Positions 8,373 to 16,946 are shown, counted from the stretch's first letter. The stretch is DNA of 32,852 bases from Candidatus Zipacnadia bacterium (GCA_029820565.1 JALGUR010000026.1:1-32852); one strand, 5' to 3'. The notes: a model not told the origin generated them from the letters alone. Translations and numbers: made by a program.

Positions 8373-10325
8373 ATGGCTAACACAACTTCGGGCCAAATTA
8401 ACCCCGGCCGAGGAGTTAGTTGGCGGGCCATAATTCTGGCCCTCATCCTCATTCCCTTCAACGCCTTATGGGTCCAGAGCATGGAATTGCTCTGGGACAC
8501 CGGCTGGCCTGACGCCGTCTCCTTGTTGTTCAATACAATCTTTATACTGCTATTTCTGGCCTTGGGCAACCTGGTATTGCGTCGCTGGTTGCCCCAGTGG
8601 GCCCTGGAGCCTGGGGAGTTGGTCGTGGTCTATGTGATGCTGTGCCTGAGTACTGTCATATGCGGCCACGACTTCCTGCAGGTTCTGGTGATTATGCTCA
8701 TTAGCCCCAGTTATTATGCCACCCCGGAGAATCAGTGGGAAGATTTATTCTTACGCCGACTGCCTCCTTCCCTGATAGTTAATGACCAGGGGGCGGCTAA
8801 TAGTTTTTGGGAAGGCGGGGCCTATCTGTATTCCTGGTCAGCCTTGCGTCCCTGGGTAGTGCCCGCCGCTATGTGGATAGGTTTTACAATAGTGCTGCTG
8901 GGCGTGATGATGTGCATCAACATTGTAGTATGGCGGCGTTGGAATGACCAGGAGAGGCTTACCTATCCGCTGCTCCAACTTCCCCTGCACTTGACCAAGC
9001 CCGGCTTTCAGTTGTTGGGCCGTGACCTGCTGGGTAATAAGTTGTTGTGGATAGGATTTGTCGCCACGGGCGCTATTGACCTGCTTAACGGCCTTGCCCA
9101 TTTATATCCTCGTCTCCCCTCCCTGCACGTTACCCACACAGTTGTGACACCAACCACCTATCCTTGGCTAGCTATGGGCTGGACGGCCGTTGCTATTTAT
9201 CCGTTTGCTATCGGCCTGGGGTATATGATGCCCCAGGACTTTTTGTTCTCTTGCTGGTTCTTTTACTGGTTGTGGAAGGCCGAAATGATTGTCGGTTATC
9301 TCATTGGTGCGGTTCAAGCGACCGCCTTCCCCTACGTGGACGAACAGACTTTCGGGGCCTACGCGGGCATTGGCATTTTCGCCTTATGGACGGGCCGTCA
9401 CTATTTTGGCCGCGTTATCGGCGATTTGCTACGGGGTAGTTCGTCGTCACATGACCGGCCCCAGGCTCTTCTGCATCAAATTGGCTTTGGCGGTATGATC
9501 GTGGGTTTATTTATTCTGATTATCTTTGCCACTAACGTGATGGGCATCGGCCTTCCGGCGGCATTGCTCTTCTTAGGCGGCTATCTGCTCATTGCTTTCT
9601 CGATAACCCGGATGCGAGCGGAGTTTGGCCTACCTGTTCATGATTTCTGGACCAGCCCGCTGCAGATTGCTGTCAACATTGCCGGCGGTAGAGCCTTTGG
9701 CGCCCGTAACTTGACGGCACTTAGCCCGTTGCTATGGTTGGTCAGATCGCAGCGCAGTCAGCCTATGCCCCATGGCTTGGAGGGCTTGACCCTGGGCGAG
9801 CGGCGCGGGTTGGCTGGATTATCTGTGTTAGGAGCGCTGAGCCTGGCAATAATTGTGGGCACCATCGCCGGCTTCTGGAGTATGCTGCATCTGGGCTATA
9901 GGCACGGCTTTACCCTCAACCCGATGACCGATGCCACTTATCTGGCCACGGGCCACATTTTTCAGCGGGCTGCAGGTTGGCTGACCCTTCCCCCTCCTGT
10001 CCATTTGGAGCGACTGGCCGGCCTACTCGTAGGGGTCCTCTTTAGCATAGGACTACTACTGATGCGCCAGCGGTTTGTCTGGTGGCCCTTTCATCCGGCG
10101 GGCTATGCGGCTTCCAGCATGACATTTATGGGGCTGTTGTGGTTGCCGATGATGGTGGCGTGGGCGGTGAAAGTGTTAGTGCTTCGTTACGGGAGCCACA
10201 AACTGTACCGGCGCCTTCTCCCCTTGTTTTTGGGCCTGATTCTCGGAGAATTTGTGATGGGAGGCGTGTGGGGATTAGTCGGCGTTATTGGTACTTTTGA
10301 CACTTATCGCTTCTGGCCATATTGA
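8373..10325 (+). CDS. polytopic membrane protein, DUF6785/OPT-transporter-like
   Basis: This encodes a 650-residue protein with roughly 12-14 hydrophobic helices spread over its length and no soluble domain. After a short polar N-terminus the first helix is WRAIILALILIPFNALW. Polar loops carry SMELLWDTGWPD and SPSYYATPENQWEDLF. The arrangement matches a family of large integral membrane proteins common in uncultured bacteria (recalled as DUF6785/DUF6784) that resemble oligopeptide transporters. I could not verify this by search. Transport is inference; with a GH3 gene transcribed divergently next door, uptake of glycan or peptide fragments is possible. No Shine-Dalgarno site precedes the ATG. 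Its stop lies only five bases from the stop of the convergent DUF362 gene. Confidence 0.7.
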   Translation: MANTTSGQINPGRGVSWRAIILALILIPFNALWVQSMELLWDTGWPDAVSLLFNTIFILLFLALGNLVLRRWLPQWALEPGELVVVYVMLCLSTVICGHDFLQVLVIMLISPSYYATPENQWEDLFLRRLPPSLIVNDQGAANSFWEGGAYLYSWSALRPWVVPAAMWIGFTIVLLGVMMCINIVVWRRWNDQERLTYPLLQLPLHLTKPGFQLLGRDLLGNKLLWIGFVATGAIDLLNGLAHLYPRLPSLHVTHTVVTPTTYPWLAMGWTAVAIYPFAIGLGYMMPQDFLFSCWFFYWLWKAEMIVGYLIGAVQATAFPYVDEQTFGAYAGIGIFALWTGRHYFGRVIGDLLRGSSSSHDRPQALLHQIGFGGMIVGLFILIIFATNVMGIGLPAALLFLGGYLLIAFSITRMRAEFGLPVHDFWTSPLQIAVNIAGGRAFGARNLTALSPLLWLVRSQRSQPMPHGLEGLTLGERRGLAGLSVLGALSLAIIVGTIAGFWSMLHLGYRHGFTLNPMTDATYLATGHIFQRAAGWLTLPPPVHLERLAGLLVGVLFSIGLLLMRQRFVWWPFHPAGYAASSMTFMGLLWLPMMVAWAVKVLVLRYGSHKLYRRLLPLFLGLILGEFVMGGVWGLVGVIGTFDTYRFWPY

Positions 10326-10330
10326 GGCTG

Positions 10331-11368
10331 CTACCGACGAGCGGCAATGCTCAGAGGGTGCCTTTGGCCTTCCAGCAGACTATCTTCCCCAGGTCCGCTG
10401 AGGGCAACCGTAATAAGGTCAGGATGGCACTGGCCCAAACAATACTGCTCGCCGGCCACTCGCAGGTATTCGGGGATTGAGTCCAGGGGCTCAGTCTCAT
10501 TAGCCTGCTGGTTGCGCTTGGCTGCCAATATCCGGTAGCCCATAACATCCACGGCGACTGGATCGGTAGACAGCAGCAGTCCCCTATATTCCCAACGCGG
10601 TTCGGGCTCCTGGGGGGTAGGAAGGGCATAATACGGATGCAGGGCAGCCAACAAGTGCAGTCGAGTTCGCTGCCGGACTATCGGTTCAGCGGCTGCTGAG
10701 GGCAACTGCTGCGGGTCAGAAAGTAGATTAAGACGGCGAGTGTGAGGGACGCAGCTCAAATGATTAGCAATGGTCCCTCTCATCCCCACCTGCTCGTCAG
10801 GGCGCAGGCAGGCCACATTGATTATGCCGTCACACATATCCAGTACTATGCGGCTAATTCCGTGGCGGTAACCGGCTGATTCAGCGCCATAACACTTCAC
10901 CCCGGTTCGGTTCCGGCGTAGGGAGAAGCCCGCCGCAAACAAATCTCGTTCATCGGTGGCAAATATCAGGATATTCTCCGCCCGCAGCCCTGTTGCCACA
11001 AGCCGAGCAATGATGGCATCCACCAGTACAATCGGCACGGGCGGCTGTTGCACATCAATCATCAATCCTACCCGGTCAGTGGGGACAAACATCTGCGACC
11101 AGAACTGCTGCGAGGACTGCCCGGAAAAAGCCGCCACGGCCCGATCGATCAAATCCTGGATAACTTCATAGTCTATCTTGCCCTCCGGATAGATGCCTGG
11201 GGGAGCAAAAACCGGACCAGGCAAGTACAGATGATCAGCGCGAGCCAGGCCCACCGTAGCCGGACCCGGCGGCCGTTGGGGGGCAGCCGCCACCGGTTCA
11301 TACCACCCCAAGCCGATTGTGCTCATCATCACTAATACACCGATGATAGAATAGCACCGATAATTCAC
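10331..11368 (-). CDS. exported DUF362-family protein
   Basis: I place the start at the GTG at 11368: GAGGA lies seven bases upstream and the protein then begins with a signal-peptide-like stretch (VNYRCYSIIGVLVMMSTIG). A TTG at 11389 is in frame but has no ribosome site. The protein has 345 residues. Family features: DRVGLMIDVQ followed by a helix (LVDAIIARLVATGLRAENILIFA), and the C-terminal STDPVAVDVMGYRILAAKR block close to a GLGQ-like segment (CLGQCHPDLITV). DUF362 members often accompany ferredoxin domains or Tat-exported proteins of unknown role. Here no CxxCxxC iron-sulfur motif is present. Function unknown. Confidence 0.75.
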   Translation of the reverse strand: MNYRCYSIIGVLVMMSTIGLGWYEPVAAAPQRPPGPATVGLARADHLYLPGPVFAPPGIYPEGKIDYEVIQDLIDRAVAAFSGQSSQQFWSQMFVPTDRVGLMIDVQQPPVPIVLVDAIIARLVATGLRAENILIFATDERDLFAAGFSLRRNRTGVKCYGAESAGYRHGISRIVLDMCDGIINVACLRPDEQVGMRGTIANHLSCVPHTRRLNLLSDPQQLPSAAAEPIVRQRTRLHLLAALHPYYALPTPQEPEPRWEYRGLLLSTDPVAVDVMGYRILAAKRNQQANETEPLDSIPEYLRVAGEQYCLGQCHPDLITVALSGPGEDSLLEGQRHPLSIAARR

Positions 11369-11440
11369 ACTATTATCCTCATATACCAATTATTGACTCA
11401 TTCAAATATATGGACAGGCCAGCCCCGATATGGTTGCGAG

Positions 11441-11469
11441 TTGGGGGAAGGATAGTCTTGTGTTACAAT
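11441..11469 (+). promoter_or_regulatory. promoter of the secreted clan-A glycosidase gene
   Basis: TTGGGG (11441-11446), a 17-base spacer and TACAAT (11464-11469) with a TGT extended -10. The predicted start near 11476 gives a leader of about 67 bases before the ATG at 11543. Confidence 0.5.
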
Positions 11470-11542
11470 CAACCGAGGGTATTGGACAAATGGTCAGCGT
11501 AGCGTGGTGACGTTGAGCATAACTCATAGAAGGAACAGATCT

Positions 11543-12862
11543 ATGAAGCAGACTACTATAATTGGCATCATCCTGGGGATCAGCCTCTGCGTATCGGCCG
11601 CCTCCGCCCCTCCGAGCATCCCGGCACTGCTGCTGAGAAATCCCGATGTCCGGGTCTACCGGCGCTCGCCGACTGAGTTGTGGGTCTATGATATGCGCCC
11701 TGAGTTGGGTATGGGGATGCACGGTATGCCTGACGAGCAGATTGATATGGTCAGCGCGTTGGGCATTCGTCTGGTCAGGCATACGATGTATTGGTACCTA
11801 ATGGAGAACACTACCGACCCTGGAGTATATGACCCCAAGTACCTGGCACGCTGGGACGACCTGGTGCAGCGCTGCCAGCAGAAGGGCATTGAACTGGAAG
11901 TGGTGGTCCACGGCAACGCTCCGGGGCTGAGTTTTGAGAACCGCCACCAAGCCTACCGCCGCTTCGCCCAATTTGTGGCAGCGATGGTGGGCCGTTATCC
12001 CAGTATCCGCTTCTGGGAGTTGTGGAATGAGATGGACGTGGCTTTTACTGACTTGTTCGGCGCCGGGGTAGAAGGGCCCGAAGGCCAGCCTATCCCGATG
12101 CTGCAGCGCGGCCAGATGTACGCCGAGATGCTCAAGGTAGCCTACCCGGCTATCAAAGAAGCCAATCCCCGAGCCTGGGTACTGACCGGCGGGATGAGCG
12201 ACTGCGGCGATTTCCCCCGTGGCATCTACGAAAGTGGCGGCAAAGACTACTTTGACATAATGAATATTCATACTTACGGCGTGCCCATCCAGTATAGTCT
12301 CGTCGCCCGCGGCCTGCGCGTCTACGAGGTGATGAAGGAGTTTGGCGACGAAAATCGCCCGCTATGGAACACCGAATGGGGTATTGACGCCGGCAATTTC
12401 GTCGCGGCCTGGGGCTGGCCTCATGAGCGCGGCGAAGACGATGCCCAATACTTTGATGAGGCTCACAAAGACCAGTGGCGTTCAGTGTTAGAGGACCACT
12501 GGAGGCGACGGCTGTATCAGAAGGTCCTCCCTTATCAATTCTCCGCTGATAATGAGCGCCAGGTCACCGGTGAGCCCCAACTCCCTGAGGCAATGACCCT
12601 AAATGACTTTGGCTTCGGCATCGTGCGCTCCGACGGCCTCACGCCCCGACCGACTTACCAGTGGCTCAAAGAGTTGCAGTATAACCGTTACATAAATCGC
12701 CAGCCAGTGCGGACAATGGATGTGGAGGTCTATCTGCCCGACGGCGCTCATCCGGTGGGCTATGAATACTCCAACAAATGGCGCGAAGGAATCCTGATCA
12801 TCCGCAATGTAACGGTAGATAGTCTCTTCCCCACGGTCATCAGGCTTAGGCCGGGTGACTGA
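11543..12862 (+). CDS. secreted glycoside hydrolase, clan GH-A (GH5/GH39-like)
   Basis: The ATG at 11543 is chosen over an in-frame start at 11504. AAGGA lies eight bases upstream, and the protein then starts with a normal signal peptide (MKQTTIIGIILGISLCVSAASA). It has 439 residues. The TIM-barrel landmarks of clan GH-A are visible. The general acid/base is E163 in FWELWNEMD. The nucleophile is E278 in LWNTEWG, preceded by a conserved IHTYG strand (about 242-246). A short beta domain follows after about residue 385. Retaining hydrolysis of a beta-linked polysaccharide or glycoside is expected; the exact family and substrate are open (GH5, GH39 and GH42-like families share these motifs). No downstream terminator is seen; the next gene has its own promoter. 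Confidence 0.75.
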   Translation: MKQTTIIGIILGISLCVSAASAPPSIPALLLRNPDVRVYRRSPTELWVYDMRPELGMGMHGMPDEQIDMVSALGIRLVRHTMYWYLMENTTDPGVYDPKYLARWDDLVQRCQQKGIELEVVVHGNAPGLSFENRHQAYRRFAQFVAAMVGRYPSIRFWELWNEMDVAFTDLFGAGVEGPEGQPIPMLQRGQMYAEMLKVAYPAIKEANPRAWVLTGGMSDCGDFPRGIYESGGKDYFDIMNIHTYGVPIQYSLVARGLRVYEVMKEFGDENRPLWNTEWGIDAGNFVAAWGWPHERGEDDAQYFDEAHKDQWRSVLEDHWRRRLYQKVLPYQFSADNERQVTGEPQLPEAMTLNDFGFGIVRSDGLTPRPTYQWLKELQYNRYINRQPVRTMDVEVYLPDGAHPVGYEYSNKWREGILIIRNVTVDSLFPTVIRLRPGD

Positions 12863-12936
12863 GAATATCGCGTGCTTCCGTTCGGCGCACTCGGCAAAAC
12901 CATACCAGTTTCTCCTACAGAATCTCGAAAAAGCCT

Positions 12937-12965
12937 TTGACAGCAAGACGGCCATGATGTAACAT
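12937..12965 (+). promoter_or_regulatory. promoter of the metallopeptidase-like gene
   Basis: A perfect TTGACA (12937-12942), a 17-base spacer and TAACAT (12960-12965). The predicted start near 12972 gives a leader of about 45 bases containing AAAGGAGGAA before the GTG at 13018. Confidence 0.6.
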
Positions 12966-13017
12966 CTGTAGCAACCACGGGACATAGAGCAGGGCAAATA
13001 AAGGAGGAAGGCAGAAC

Positions 13018-13626
13018 GTGACCTGCGTTATCGAAGGTAAGTATTGCCGTTTGGATTATTCAGATTTCTCCTCCTGTGAACGTCGGGCAAAGCAATTAAT
13101 AGACTACTTCGATATCAAATACCCCAGAATTCTCGAACTGGTCGGGCTTCGGTTTCGTGAACTCGTGAACATTCGCATGGATAAGACAGCGTGCGGGGCT
13201 GCTAAGGTTGGTGATAATGACATTGTATTCAATGCAAGCAAGATCCATGTCGAGGACAAAGGATTCCTAATCCACGAAGGAACGCACGTGGCGCAGAATT
13301 TCCGACAGTGTAGTGAATGGCTTATGGAGGCAATGGCTGAGTTTGTTCGTTTGAAGTTGGGCTGGGACTATCCGAAACGCTGCTACGACTTTCGGCCGAG
13401 TATGGTATGTAGGAGTTCGGGTCTACACAAACAACATTATTGGGTGTGGGCAGATTTCTACGAATGGCTCACAGAAAGATACGCTAACAAGGGAGACCTG
13501 CTGGTTGATTTCACAGCCGCCTTGAAGAAGGACCCGCCAGACAACGAAGAGCGGTTCCTAACGGAGGCGTTTGGCAAATCTAGTTGTCAGCTCTGGATGG
13601 AATATGTCGGCCTGCGTTTGGGTTAG
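13018..13626 (+). CDS. basic-secretory-protein-like zinc metallopeptidase domain protein
   Basis: The GTG start is supported by a strong AAAGGAGGAA site eight bases upstream. The protein has 202 residues and no signal peptide. LIHEGTHVAQ (H86-E87, H90) is an HExxH zinc motif. It is followed at the spacing expected for plant basic secretory protein-like peptidases by WLMEAMAEFVRLKLGW, where the family usually has WL.EG.AD.VR. A third ligand is therefore plausible in the second motif. The protein is Cys-rich for a cytoplasmic protein. Base and codon use are visibly less GC-rich than in neighbouring genes (more AAG/AAT/GAT, fewer GGC/GCC). The gene is monocistronic, with its own promoter and a strong terminator. 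All this suggests an acquired cassette. The substrate is unknown. Confidence 0.6.
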   Translation: MTCVIEGKYCRLDYSDFSSCERRAKQLIDYFDIKYPRILELVGLRFRELVNIRMDKTACGAAKVGDNDIVFNASKIHVEDKGFLIHEGTHVAQNFRQCSEWLMEAMAEFVRLKLGWDYPKRCYDFRPSMVCRSSGLHKQHYWVWADFYEWLTERYANKGDLLVDFTAALKKDPPDNEERFLTEAFGKSSCQLWMEYVGLRLG

Positions 13627-13677
13627 ATCGGAAGGTTCACCAATCGTGTTGCACGTGAGGTGGCGTGTATACCAAGA

Positions 13678-13698
13678 AGGGCGACTATTTGTCGCCCT
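13678..13698. terminator. strong terminator between convergent genes
   Basis: AGGGCGAC/GTCGCCCT forms an 8-bp stem with a TATTT loop, followed on the plus strand by CTCTGTTCTT. It ends the metallopeptidase-like gene. It also lies downstream of the transaldolase gene on the minus strand, where TTCTT follows. Confidence 0.8.
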
Positions 13699-13730
13699 CT
13701 CTGTTCTTCGCTCTGGCTCCGAGCCTAAAC

Positions 13731-14381
13731 TTACAGGCTCAGACCGGCTTTGTTCCAGTCGGCCAAGAACCGCTCAACGCCCACGTCGGTCAGCGGGTGG
13801 TTGAACATCTTCTCTAACACCGCAAAGGGAATGGTGCAGATGTCCGCGCCAATCAACGCCGCCTCCACGACGTGCTGGGGATGACGGATACTGGCGACGA
13901 TGATCTCTGTCTCAAAGTCGTAGTTGTCATAAATCCGGCCAATCTGCTCAACCAGGTCCATGCCCCGGTGGCCAATATCGTCTAACCGCCCGATAAACGG
14001 CGAGATGAACGTGGCTCCGACCTTAGCGGCCAGTAGGGCCTGATTCGGCGAGAAGCACAGAGTGCAGTTGGTCTGTATCCCTTCCAGGGACAGGACACTG
14101 ATGGCCTTGATGCCCTCCTTAATCATGGGGATTTTCACTGCGATATTCGGCGCCCACGAGGAGACCTTACGGGCTTCCTGAATCATGCCCTCAGCCTCCA
14201 GACTGACCACCTCGGCGCTTACCGGCCCGGGACAGATCTCACAGATCTCCTTTACTACCTCCTCAAAGGGCCTGTTCTCGCGGGCCACCAGGCTGGGATT
14301 GGTGGTCACTCCATCTATTATGCCCCACGAGCAGGCGGTGCGAATATCCTCAACATTAGCGGTATCGGCAAATATCTTCAC
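13731..14381 (-). CDS. tal: transaldolase, TalC/fructose-6-phosphate aldolase-like subfamily
   Basis: This encodes a 216-residue protein, the usual length of the small transaldolases. The GTG start has AGGAGG about seven bases upstream. The opening [13 protein letters not shown] and the GVTTNPSL motif are diagnostic. The Schiff-base lysine is K83 in NIAVKIP. At the position that separates transaldolases (Phe) from true fructose-6-phosphate aldolases (Tyr), this protein has F129 in SPFIGRLDD. It should therefore transfer dihydroxyacetone units in the non-oxidative pentose phosphate pathway rather than cleave fructose 6-phosphate. It follows the NifU-domain gene by 50 bases on the same strand and may be cotranscribed. 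Confidence 0.9.
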   Translation of the reverse strand: MKIFADTANVEDIRTACSWGIIDGVTTNPSLVARENRPFEEVVKEICEICPGPVSAEVVSLEAEGMIQEARKVSSWAPNIAVKIPMIKEGIKAISVLSLEGIQTNCTLCFSPNQALLAAKVGATFISPFIGRLDDIGHRGMDLVEQIGRIYDNYDFETEIIVASIRHPQHVVEAALIGADICTIPFAVLEKMFNHPLTDVGVERFLADWNKAGLSL

Positions 14382-14431
14382 CGTACTGCCTCCTGTAACT
14401 GATTATTACTGACATTTGCCTGGGCTGCCCA

Positions 14432-14662
14432 TCAGTCCACGGCCTCTACTGCCGCGATCTGGGGAATCTCCTCCTTGAGTACCCTCTCAATACCCATGCT
14501 CATAGTCTGTTGGGCCATCGGACAGCCCTTGCAGGCTCCTTGCAAGCGTACTTGTACAGTGCCATCCTCGCTCACTTCCACCAGTTCCACATCTCCCCCG
14601 TGGCTCTGCAGGTGCGCCCTGATCTTCTGTATTACTTCTTCTACTTGCTCTCTTAAAGTCAT
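14432..14662 (-). CDS. Nfu/NifU C-terminal-domain iron-sulfur scaffold protein
   Basis: This 76-residue protein consists only of the NifU-like domain. The N-terminal helix VEEVIQKIRAHLQSHGGDVELVEV is followed by two strands and the GACKGCPMAQQTM segment with C44 and C47. In Nfu proteins this CxxC pair bridges a dimer and binds a transient Fe-S cluster delivered to apo-enzymes. The ATG has GGAGA seven bases upstream. It is not next to nifS or nifH genes, so it fits a general Fe-S carrier role. The client could include RimO, encoded nearby, which needs two clusters; that link is only inference. Confidence 0.9.
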   Translation of the reverse strand: MTLREQVEEVIQKIRAHLQSHGGDVELVEVSEDGTVQVRLQGACKGCPMAQQTMSMGIERVLKEEIPQIAAVEAVD

Positions 14663-14722
14663 CTGATCGTCTCCTTTGCCTCAGACAATTGATCTCTCAG
14701 AATTCAATCATACCTTGGTGAC

Positions 14723-15352
14723 TCACTCAAACATTCGGAATGTGCTGGGTCTTAGCCCGGCTTCGCGGAGTAGACTCTCAGCGGTCGTTATCAGTTTGTC
14801 TCGCTTGCTGACCGCGCCGGGCCCATTCGGGTTCGCTGCCTCGCGCAGATACCCCTCTATCTGCCAGCGCCCAGGATTGTTCGCTACCGCCCACACCGCC
14901 AGCTGGGCCGCCGGGTGTGGGGGCTTGCGGCGGGCAATTACCCGCGTCAGCCGCGCCATCCGCCTATTCGGACACGCTGTGGGAATCATCATATCCGCTG
15001 GGGTGGGAGTACGCAGCCCAATATTGGTGCAGGCCGCAGGTATCCGGATACTGGCAATCCGCCGCTGGCTCAGGTCAATGTTCAGTGAGCCGAATGTAGT
15101 CATGCCCTGCACCCCGGGGCGCTGGCTCTGAAACTGGGTGCCTGGTGTGACGCTCAAGTTTGCAGGTCCATAGGGGCTTCGTCCCACCGTTCCCTGAAGG
15201 GCAGTCGGGCCGGCGCCCCGAAATTGGGCCCATACCTGTCCGCTTTCCAGCGCCACCAGCAAATCCACCGGACCTTGTTCCGCCCACACCCCGCCTGACC
15301 CCAGTACTACCAGAACGACCACTATCAGGGCTGTCTTCGTTCGCGCCCGCAT
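14723..15352 (-). CDS. exported protein of unknown function
   Basis: The ATG at 15352 is chosen over an in-frame start at 15382 because GAGGAGGT precedes it and a signal peptide follows directly (MRARTKTALIVVVLVVLGSGGVWA). The 209-residue product has a beta-rich N-terminal half (EQGPVDLLVALESGQVWAQFRGAG). A central part has two cysteines (PAACTNIG, PTACPNRR), and a helical C-terminal part contains AAQLAVWAVANNPGRW. Such an AVWA.(T/A)(D/N)N segment is seen in several bacterial secreted proteins, but I do not recognise the family. It has its own good promoter. The NifU-domain gene starts 60 bases beyond its stop on the same strand and could be read through. Confidence 0.7.
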   Translation of the reverse strand: MRARTKTALIVVVLVVLGSGGVWAEQGPVDLLVALESGQVWAQFRGAGPTALQGTVGRSPYGPANLSVTPGTQFQSQRPGVQGMTTFGSLNIDLSQRRIASIRIPAACTNIGLRTPTPADMMIPTACPNRRMARLTRVIARRKPPHPAAQLAVWAVANNPGRWQIEGYLREAANPNGPGAVSKRDKLITTAESLLREAGLRPSTFRMFE

Positions 15353-15391
15353 GGTATCCACCTCCTCAACTGTTATCTTCACTCTTAAGGT

Positions 15392-15420
15392 ATTTTACAG
15401 CAATGCCAGCGCCCTGTCAA
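15392..15420 (-). promoter_or_regulatory. promoter of the 209-residue exported protein gene
   Basis: On the minus strand a perfect TTGACA (15415-15420), a 17-base spacer and TAAAAT (15392-15397), about 40 bases before the ATG at 15352. Confidence 0.6.
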
Positions 15421-15691
15421 GGCACCTTACCTCTGAGTTATCTAACGATCTCCACCCGGCGAAGACCTACCAATCAGCGCCTCTATCTACATTACATTGA
15501 TAAGGCGGGTGCCGGTCTGCATAATGCAAATTGACCTTGAAGAGGGTACATTTGGTTCTAAGTAGAAGGCAGGTCTTAATGGGAAAGAGGTCAGAACCAT
15601 GTGCACAAGCCGATGGCCAGCAGGTAATCATCCCCCACAGCCAAGTCGCCACCGTCATCAACCGCTCCCCCGTCACCAAGCCAAGATAGGA

Positions 15692-15707
15692 GCGGCATTC
15701 CTGCCGC
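15692..15707 (+). repeat. mini-hairpin repeat, copy a
   Basis: GCGGCA/TGCCGC stem with a TTCC loop, preceded by TAGGA. It is one of four related units in the window (15754, 20323 and 20367) that share the CA..TG loop closure and flank while the outer stem pairs change in a compensated way. Confidence 0.7.
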
Positions 15708-15712
15708 GCTTG

Positions 15713-15744
15713 CCCGCCGAAGCTGCTTTCACAGCGAAGGCGGG
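15713..15744. repeat. hairpin with symmetric GAA/GAA internal loop
   Basis: CCCGCC pairs with GGCGGG. After a GAA/GAA internal loop, GCTG pairs with CAGC, leaving a CTTTCA hairpin loop. It lies between mini-hairpin copies a and b. Confidence 0.6.
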
Positions 15745-15753
15745 ACTGCTATC

Positions 15754-15769
15754 GGGCCAGGGATGGCCC
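15754..15769 (-). repeat. mini-hairpin repeat, copy b
   Basis: GGGCCA/TGGCCC stem with a GGGA loop on the plus strand. The family orientation is minus, with the flank TGTGGGA. It is inverted relative to copy a, about 50 bases away. Confidence 0.65.
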
Positions 15770-15821
15770 TCCCACAAAAACTGCCTCCGAGACCAGCGGC
15801 CTCTGTCTATTCCTGGGCAGC

Positions 15822-16946
15822 CTACTCCGGCAGGGGCACGGCGCCCAACAGGCGCAGGGCGTGGTCCAGGTAGCGCTCAGAGTCGTCAAAGCTCCCTGCC
15901 GCAAAGGCCGTGCGGGCGACCTTCAGTAGTTCGCCGATAGCCTGGGCACTTTCCGCGTCTTCGGCGAGTAACTGCTGGTAGGGCTCGCCCGCGAATTTGA
16001 ACTTGGCCCTGATGCGGTGCTTCTGGGGAACCCGAACGTAGGCGGGGTCGTCCTCGTGGCCTTCAGGGATGCCTTCAGTCGCACTAATCCCGGGCACGGG
16101 GATGAACTCGGTGGCGAGCGCTACTGGCCCTTCCACTACCGCAGGCGCTTCGGTAGGTGCCTCTGGAGGTGGAGGTACGACGGTAGGCGGGCCGACAGTG
16201 GCTCTCCCGGTAATGGGGGTGGGCACCTCTACAGCAACCGGCGCCGGGACCTCAACGGGAGCGGGCAGTGTCATAAATGGTCTGAGGTTCTTCATCAGGT
16301 TCACGGCCACTTCTTCACGCTTGAGCAGGTAATCCTCCTCAGGGAGATTACGCACCACATTGAAGGCATCCACGATCAGCAAAAGCGGGGCGCTGCGGGG
16401 TACAGCCGGTTCCATAGTCGCCTCTTCTTCGGCGGTCGGTGCCCGGGGAGGTTCTTCTTCAGTTTCGGCCAGCGCGGTTCCAGCAGGCTTGGGAGGTGGT
16501 GGTGGTGAAACAGTGGTGGATACTTGGGGCAGCGTGGCGCCCGCCGGCATTTTGGAGACCGGCGTGGTCAAGGGCAGACGCTGTTTGATATTGTAAGCCC
16601 AGATAGCCGCCAGTTCCCGGGCGTCGATCGCATTGGCCTCGGCTTCGGCCGGATAGATACCAATGACTTTGACGGGTCCGACGAAGATATGCCAGCGCCC
16701 GTCAACTTCCTTCAGACTAACTTGCGGATTCTGGGTATCTTGGGTGGAGATGACTTCGGCTATGGCCTTGTCAATGGCGGCGGCTCGCTCCTTGAGATTG
16801 GCATAAGGTCCGGGGGTACGAATGCGGGCCACCAGCCCGTTGGCAATGTTAATATTCTCCGACTGTTGGGCCATTAGCGGAACCACTATGCCAATGGTCA
16901 TAGCCACAGTTAGTATGGTACGGCAACTTCCGGTTCTGCTCAGCAT
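15822..16946 (-). CDS. exported proline-rich protein of unknown function
   Basis: The ATG at 16946 is preferred to a TTG at 16973. AAGGAGA stands nine bases upstream, and the protein then begins with a plausible signal peptide (MLSRTGSC RTILTVAMTIGIVV PLMA). The product has 374 residues. The first domain, about 30-135, contains ANGLVARIRT, a helix LKERAAAIDKAIAEVI and VDGRWHIFVGPVKVIGI. This fold recurs at the N-terminus of secreted proteins and some mechanosensitive channels in cyanobacteria and related groups. Two long Pro/Ala/Glu-rich linkers (about 140-190 and 225-290) flank a short helical segment. The C-terminus, about 300-374, is helical and TPR-like (LLKVARTAFAAGSFDDSERYLDHAL). Envelope location is likely; function is unknown. 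Confidence 0.7.
   Translation of the reverse strand: MLSRTGSCRTILTVAMTIGIVVPLMAQQSENINIANGLVARIRTPGPYANLKERAAAIDKAIAEVISTQDTQNPQVSLKEVDGRWHIFVGPVKVIGIYPAEAEANAIDARELAAIWAYNIKQRLPLTTPVSKMPAGATLPQVSTTVSPPPPPKPAGTALAETEEEPPRAPTAEEEATMEPAVPRSAPLLLIVDAFNVVRNLPEEDYLLKREEVAVNLMKNLRPFMTLPAPVEVPAPVAVEVPTPITGRATVGPPTVVPPPPEAPTEAPAVVEGPVALATEFIPVPGISATEGIPEGHEDDPAYVRVPQKHRIRAKFKFAGEPYQQLLAEDAESAQAIGELLKVARTAFAAGSFDDSERYLDHALRLLGAVPLPE

Larger units (their letters stand above)
15421..15821. other. gene-free stretch carrying three hairpins
   Basis: This 401-base gap between two minus-strand genes has no supported coding region. Its right part (15690-15775) is a cluster of three hairpins listed separately. 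The left part (15421-15690) shows nothing recognisable. One 35-codon ORF there is discussed under rejected items. Confidence 0.5.

Noticed and set aside
15591-15698. A 35-codon minus-strand ORF (MPLLSWLGDGG...) after the 209-residue protein's promoter region
   Set aside because: Its ATG lies inside mini-hairpin copy a, the only purine-rich site (AGGA) directly touches the start codon, and no promoter is visible. It could be a remnant of an old gene end, but nothing supports translation.
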